NCBI GenBank assembly: GCA_020851455.1
Contig: JADZCT010000029.1
Coordinates: forward strand, 62,001-126,000
Origin: Gemmatimonadaceae bacterium
GTDB lineage: Bacteria > Gemmatimonadota > Gemmatimonadetes > Gemmatimonadales > Gemmatimonadaceae
DNA length: 64,000 nt
Direction of reading: 5' to 3'
Shown here: piece by piece, positions 60,464-64,000 of the stretch
Layout: every line of letters begins with the position of its first letter
Numbering within the stretch: the first letter of the stretch is position 1
Translations under genes and position numbers: made by a program
Notes under the pieces: model-generated
Told to the model about the DNA's origin: nothing
The model's input: the letters and a program-made list of their open reading frames with translations, nothing else
The model's database searches: none

Positions 60464-61446
60464 ACCAGACAGGGATGGGCGGCGGCGTGGAGTTCGACCT
60501 CATCCGCTCGATCCTTGCCCGCTACGGCGACGTTGCCGAAGGCGTGGGCGACGACGCCGGCGCGGTGCGCGTGCCCGGCGGCGAGACGCTCTATGCCAGC
60601 ACTGACGTCTCGGTCGAGAACGTGCACTTTCGCGCCGAATGGATTTCGCCCGATGCAATTGGCTACCGAGCCGCGATGGCTGCGCTTTCCGACCTCGCCG
60701 CGATGGCCGCCACGCCGCGCGCGATGCTCGTGACCCTCGTCCTTCCCGACGCGTGGCGCAACGAGACCGATGCCATCGCCGGCGGGCTGGCGCGAGCTGC
60801 GCGCGACCTGTCGGCCCCGATCGTGGGCGGTGACGTGAGCCGCGGCGATGCGCTTGCGGTATCCGTGACCGTGCTTGGCTCCACCGCGCGGCCGCTCCTG
60901 CGCTCGGGCGCGAAACCGCGCGATTCGGTCTGGGTTACCGGGCGTCTGGGCGGCCCGGGGCTCGCGCTCGACGCCCTGCGCCGCGGGCTGCAACCCGATC
61001 GCCTGCACATGCAGCGCTTTGCTGCACCACGCGCGCGAATTCGCGAAGCGCTCTGGCTCGAGGCGCATGGCGCCAGCGCCGCGGTGGATATCTCCGACGG
61101 CCTCGCGGCCGACCTTGGTCACCTTGCCGCCGCGAGCGGCGTGCAGGTAGTGCTCGACCTCGATCGCGTTCCCGTCGTGAACGGCGCGTCCCCGGAGGTC
61201 GCGGCTGCGAGCGGGGAAGAGTATGAACTTGCGGTTGCCGTGCCGCACGCGCTCGACGCCGCTGCATTCGAGAGCGCGTTCGGGCTGCCGCTCACGTGTG
61301 TGGGAACCGTGGATGCCGTGCATTCCGCCGGGGCCGGCGGCGCCTCCGTTGGCGCGCCGGGGACCCAGGGCCGCGATGGTGTTCGCGTAATCAGGAGCGG
61401 CGCGGCAGTCGCCCCGCCGGCCGGCTTCGACCACTTCGCCCGATGA
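60460..61446 (+). CDS. thiL: Thiamine-monophosphate kinase
   Basis: 328 residues from GTG 60460 (ATG 60475 possible). ThiL makes thiamine diphosphate from thiamine phosphate. AIR-synthase-like fold: Gly-Asp-Asp-Ala-Gly with metal Asp, Ser-Thr-Asp-Val-Ser-Val-Glu-Asn-Val-His-Phe, Leu-Ser-Asp-Leu-Ala-Ala-Met, Gly-Gly-Asp and Asp-Ile-Ser-Asp-Gly-Leu-Ala. A Gly/Ala-rich insert lies near 285-305. It starts in the nnr stop and ends in the next start (ATGA). Confidence 0.94.
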   Translation: MNQTGMGGGVEFDLIRSILARYGDVAEGVGDDAGAVRVPGGETLYASTDVSVENVHFRAEWISPDAIGYRAAMAALSDLAAMAATPRAMLVTLVLPDAWRNETDAIAGGLARAARDLSAPIVGGDVSRGDALAVSVTVLGSTARPLLRSGAKPRDSVWVTGRLGGPGLALDALRRGLQPDRLHMQRFAAPRARIREALWLEAHGASAAVDISDGLAADLGHLAAASGVQVVLDLDRVPVVNGASPEVAAASGEEYELAVAVPHALDAAAFESAFGLPLTCVGTVDAVHSAGAGGASVGAPGTQGRDGVRVIRSGAAVAPPAGFDHFAR

Positions 61447-62204
61447 TCCGCACTGCGTTCGTCCTCCTCGTCGCGATCCCCGTGACGATCGTCTGCGCTG
61501 GCACGGTCGTCGTTGCCGGATTGCTCGGCGTCAGGAACCGCGAAGGCGGTGTGTACGACGTGATGCAGCAGGCGTGGGCGCGCGGACTCGTATGGGCCGC
61601 GGGCGTGCGCGTGGTGTTGCACAACGCCGAGTATGCGAGGGCAGGGCGGCAGATCCTCGTCGGGAACCATGTGTCGTGGTACGACGTCCTTGCCGTTGCC
61701 GCCGCCATTCCCCGCGCGCGCTTCGTCGCCAAGCGCGAAGTACGCCGCATCCCGCTCGTCGGTTCCGCGGCGGCGGCCGCTGGCCATGTGTACATCGAGC
61801 GCGAGAACCGGATGGCTGCTCTCGAACAGTACAAGAGCGTCGCCGAGCGCATCCAGGCCGGCTCGCGCGTGATCGTGTTCGCCGAGGGTACGAGGGGAAA
61901 GAGTTACGCGCTCCGCCCGTTCAAGAAGGGGCCGTTCGTGCTGGCCGTGAGCGCGGCGGTGCCGATCGTGCCCATGCTGGTGCACGGCGCGGCGGAGGTG
62001 ATGCCCAAAGGGTCGTTCCGCATCAAAGGGGGGCGCGTGGACATTCACTTTCTTCCGCCGATCCCCACCGAGGGGCTCACCTACGACGACCGCGACCGCC
62101 TCGCCGTCGAGACGCGCGATGCGATCGCGGGCCTGCTCGAGCGCGAGTACGGCGTTGCGAGCCCGCCGTGGAATCCACGTGGACCGTCGTCACCCGCTCC
62201 CTGA
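61443..62204 (+). CDS. plsC: 1-acyl-sn-glycerol-3-phosphate acyltransferase-like
   Basis: 253 residues. Membrane-bound acyltransferase transferring acyl chains in phospholipid synthesis. An N-terminal membrane helix (about 3-28) precedes the PlsC domain with His-Val-Ser-Trp-Tyr-Asp (HX4D) and Phe-Ala-Glu-Gly-Thr-Arg-Gly-Lys-Ser, where the usual Glu-Gly-Thr-Arg-Ser has an extra Gly-Lys. Starts by ATGA overlap with thiL. Family members also acylate other lipids. Confidence 0.9.
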   Translation: MIRTAFVLLVAIPVTIVCAGTVVVAGLLGVRNREGGVYDVMQQAWARGLVWAAGVRVVLHNAEYARAGRQILVGNHVSWYDVLAVAAAIPRARFVAKREVRRIPLVGSAAAAAGHVYIERENRMAALEQYKSVAERIQAGSRVIVFAEGTRGKSYALRPFKKGPFVLAVSAAVPIVPMLVHGAAEVMPKGSFRIKGGRVDIHFLPPIPTEGLTYDDRDRLAVETRDAIAGLLEREYGVASPPWNPRGPSSPAP

Positions 62205-62309
62205 ACACGGTGCGCGCCGGGCACCGGGCGCGCGCATGCGCAGGGGTTGACGCTCGATGCCACGGCTGCCTGCCCCATGCCATCGCGAAACCCGATTGGC
62301 CATCTTTAA

Positions 62310-63644
<1,335 letters not shown>

Positions 63645-63719
63645 GCGCCACGGGCGACGCGCACGGCATGGCGGGGTGACCGCCGAGCGTCGCGGGGCGT
63701 CTTGAGGTTGGTTCCCAGG

Positions 63720-64000
63720 ATGCCACCGCGCAAGAGTTCTCCGTCATCAACCTCCGTCGGCCGCGTGGCCGTCCGCGTGGCGATTGCCGCTGCCTGCCTG
63801 GCGGTTGCCGGCTTTGCCATCCAGGGCGGAGAATGGAGCACGTCCGACCTCATCGCGCAGAAGAGGCGCATTGCCCGGCTCGAGACCTCGGTTGATTCGT
63901 TGCAGCACGTGGTGGACTCGCTCAAGGCGTACCGCCACAGGATCCAGACCGACCCGGCGCTGCAGGAGCGAATAGCCCGCGAGGAGTTCGGCATGGTGAA
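63720..64000 (+). CDS. FtsB/DivIC-like septum-formation protein (cut by window edge)
   Basis: 93 codons are visible from ATG 63720; the gene runs past the right edge. One membrane helix (about 14-34), a leucine-zipper-like coiled coil (about 45-75) and Arg-Glu-Glu-Phe-Gly-Met-Val at the end fit FtsB/DivIC proteins, which connect FtsL and FtsQ in the divisome. The position just after eno, as in many bacteria, supports this. Confidence 0.85.
   Translation, partial: MPPRKSSPSSTSVGRVAVRVAIAAACLAVAGFAIQGGEWSTSDLIAQKRRIARLETSVDSLQHVVDSLKAYRHRIQTDPALQERIAREEFGMV

Overview
The window is GC-rich, densely packed bacterial chromosome with no phage, insertion sequence or CRISPR array. No gene-free stretch exceeds 300 bases. 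The organism is probably a Gemmatimonadota member: DUF4159, DUF4175-like and DUF2723 proteins, a Minf_1886-family protein, outer-membrane efflux (TolC, RND) and many short lipoproteins sit among ordinary housekeeping genes. This is an inference from gene families; there is no rRNA to confirm it.

Layout. 1-1528 (+): end of an HPr-kinase-like gene and a PF14907-type nucleotidyltransferase, probably the edge of a RiPP-type cluster. 1518-5257 (-): tRNA-Gln, prs, rplY, pth, ychF. 5331-9645 (-): pdxJ, an HPt-like protein without its histidine, a flippase-like membrane protein, ispE. 9721-11026: small secreted protein, methylmalonyl-CoA epimerase (-), thioredoxin. 11069-24340 (+): a long tightly coupled run holding an unknown protein, rsmI, DUF4159 protein, a giant DUF4175-like coiled-coil membrane protein, a TPR protein, a secreted GATase-like protein, a JAB-DinG helicase fusion, an FAH-family enzyme and a Pro-rich membrane protein. 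24330-26692 (-): two tRNA-Ser genes, gltX and a LexA-like protein lacking the catalytic dyad. 26810-27169 (+): an HPt protein. 27234-31150 and on to 38060 (-): valS, Big_5 lipoprotein, selA, gmhB, purN, purH (overlapping), then a DUF2723 membrane protein. 38218-46926 (+): thrS, a small membrane protein, thiolase, 3-hydroxyacyl-CoA dehydrogenase, acyl-CoA dehydrogenase, amino-acid dehydrogenase, rpiB, glyA. 47041-51707: a frameshifted secreted protein gene, a CocE-like hydrolase, a TPR remnant, an outer-membrane barrel. 51745-58171 (-): tetR-tolC-MFP-RND efflux operon with a readable promoter. 58445-64000 (+): Minf_1886-family gene, nnr, thiL, plsC-like, eno, and a cut FtsB-like gene.

Genes are very tightly packed: at least seventeen junctions overlap by four bases (GTGA or ATGA), so translational coupling is the dominant arrangement. 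The most interesting items are the JAB-DinG fusion, the catalytically dead LexA paralogue, the DUF4159/DUF4175/TPR envelope operon with two GATase-like proteins, and the kinase-nucleotidyltransferase pair at the left edge. I see no single self-evident new defence or mobile system.
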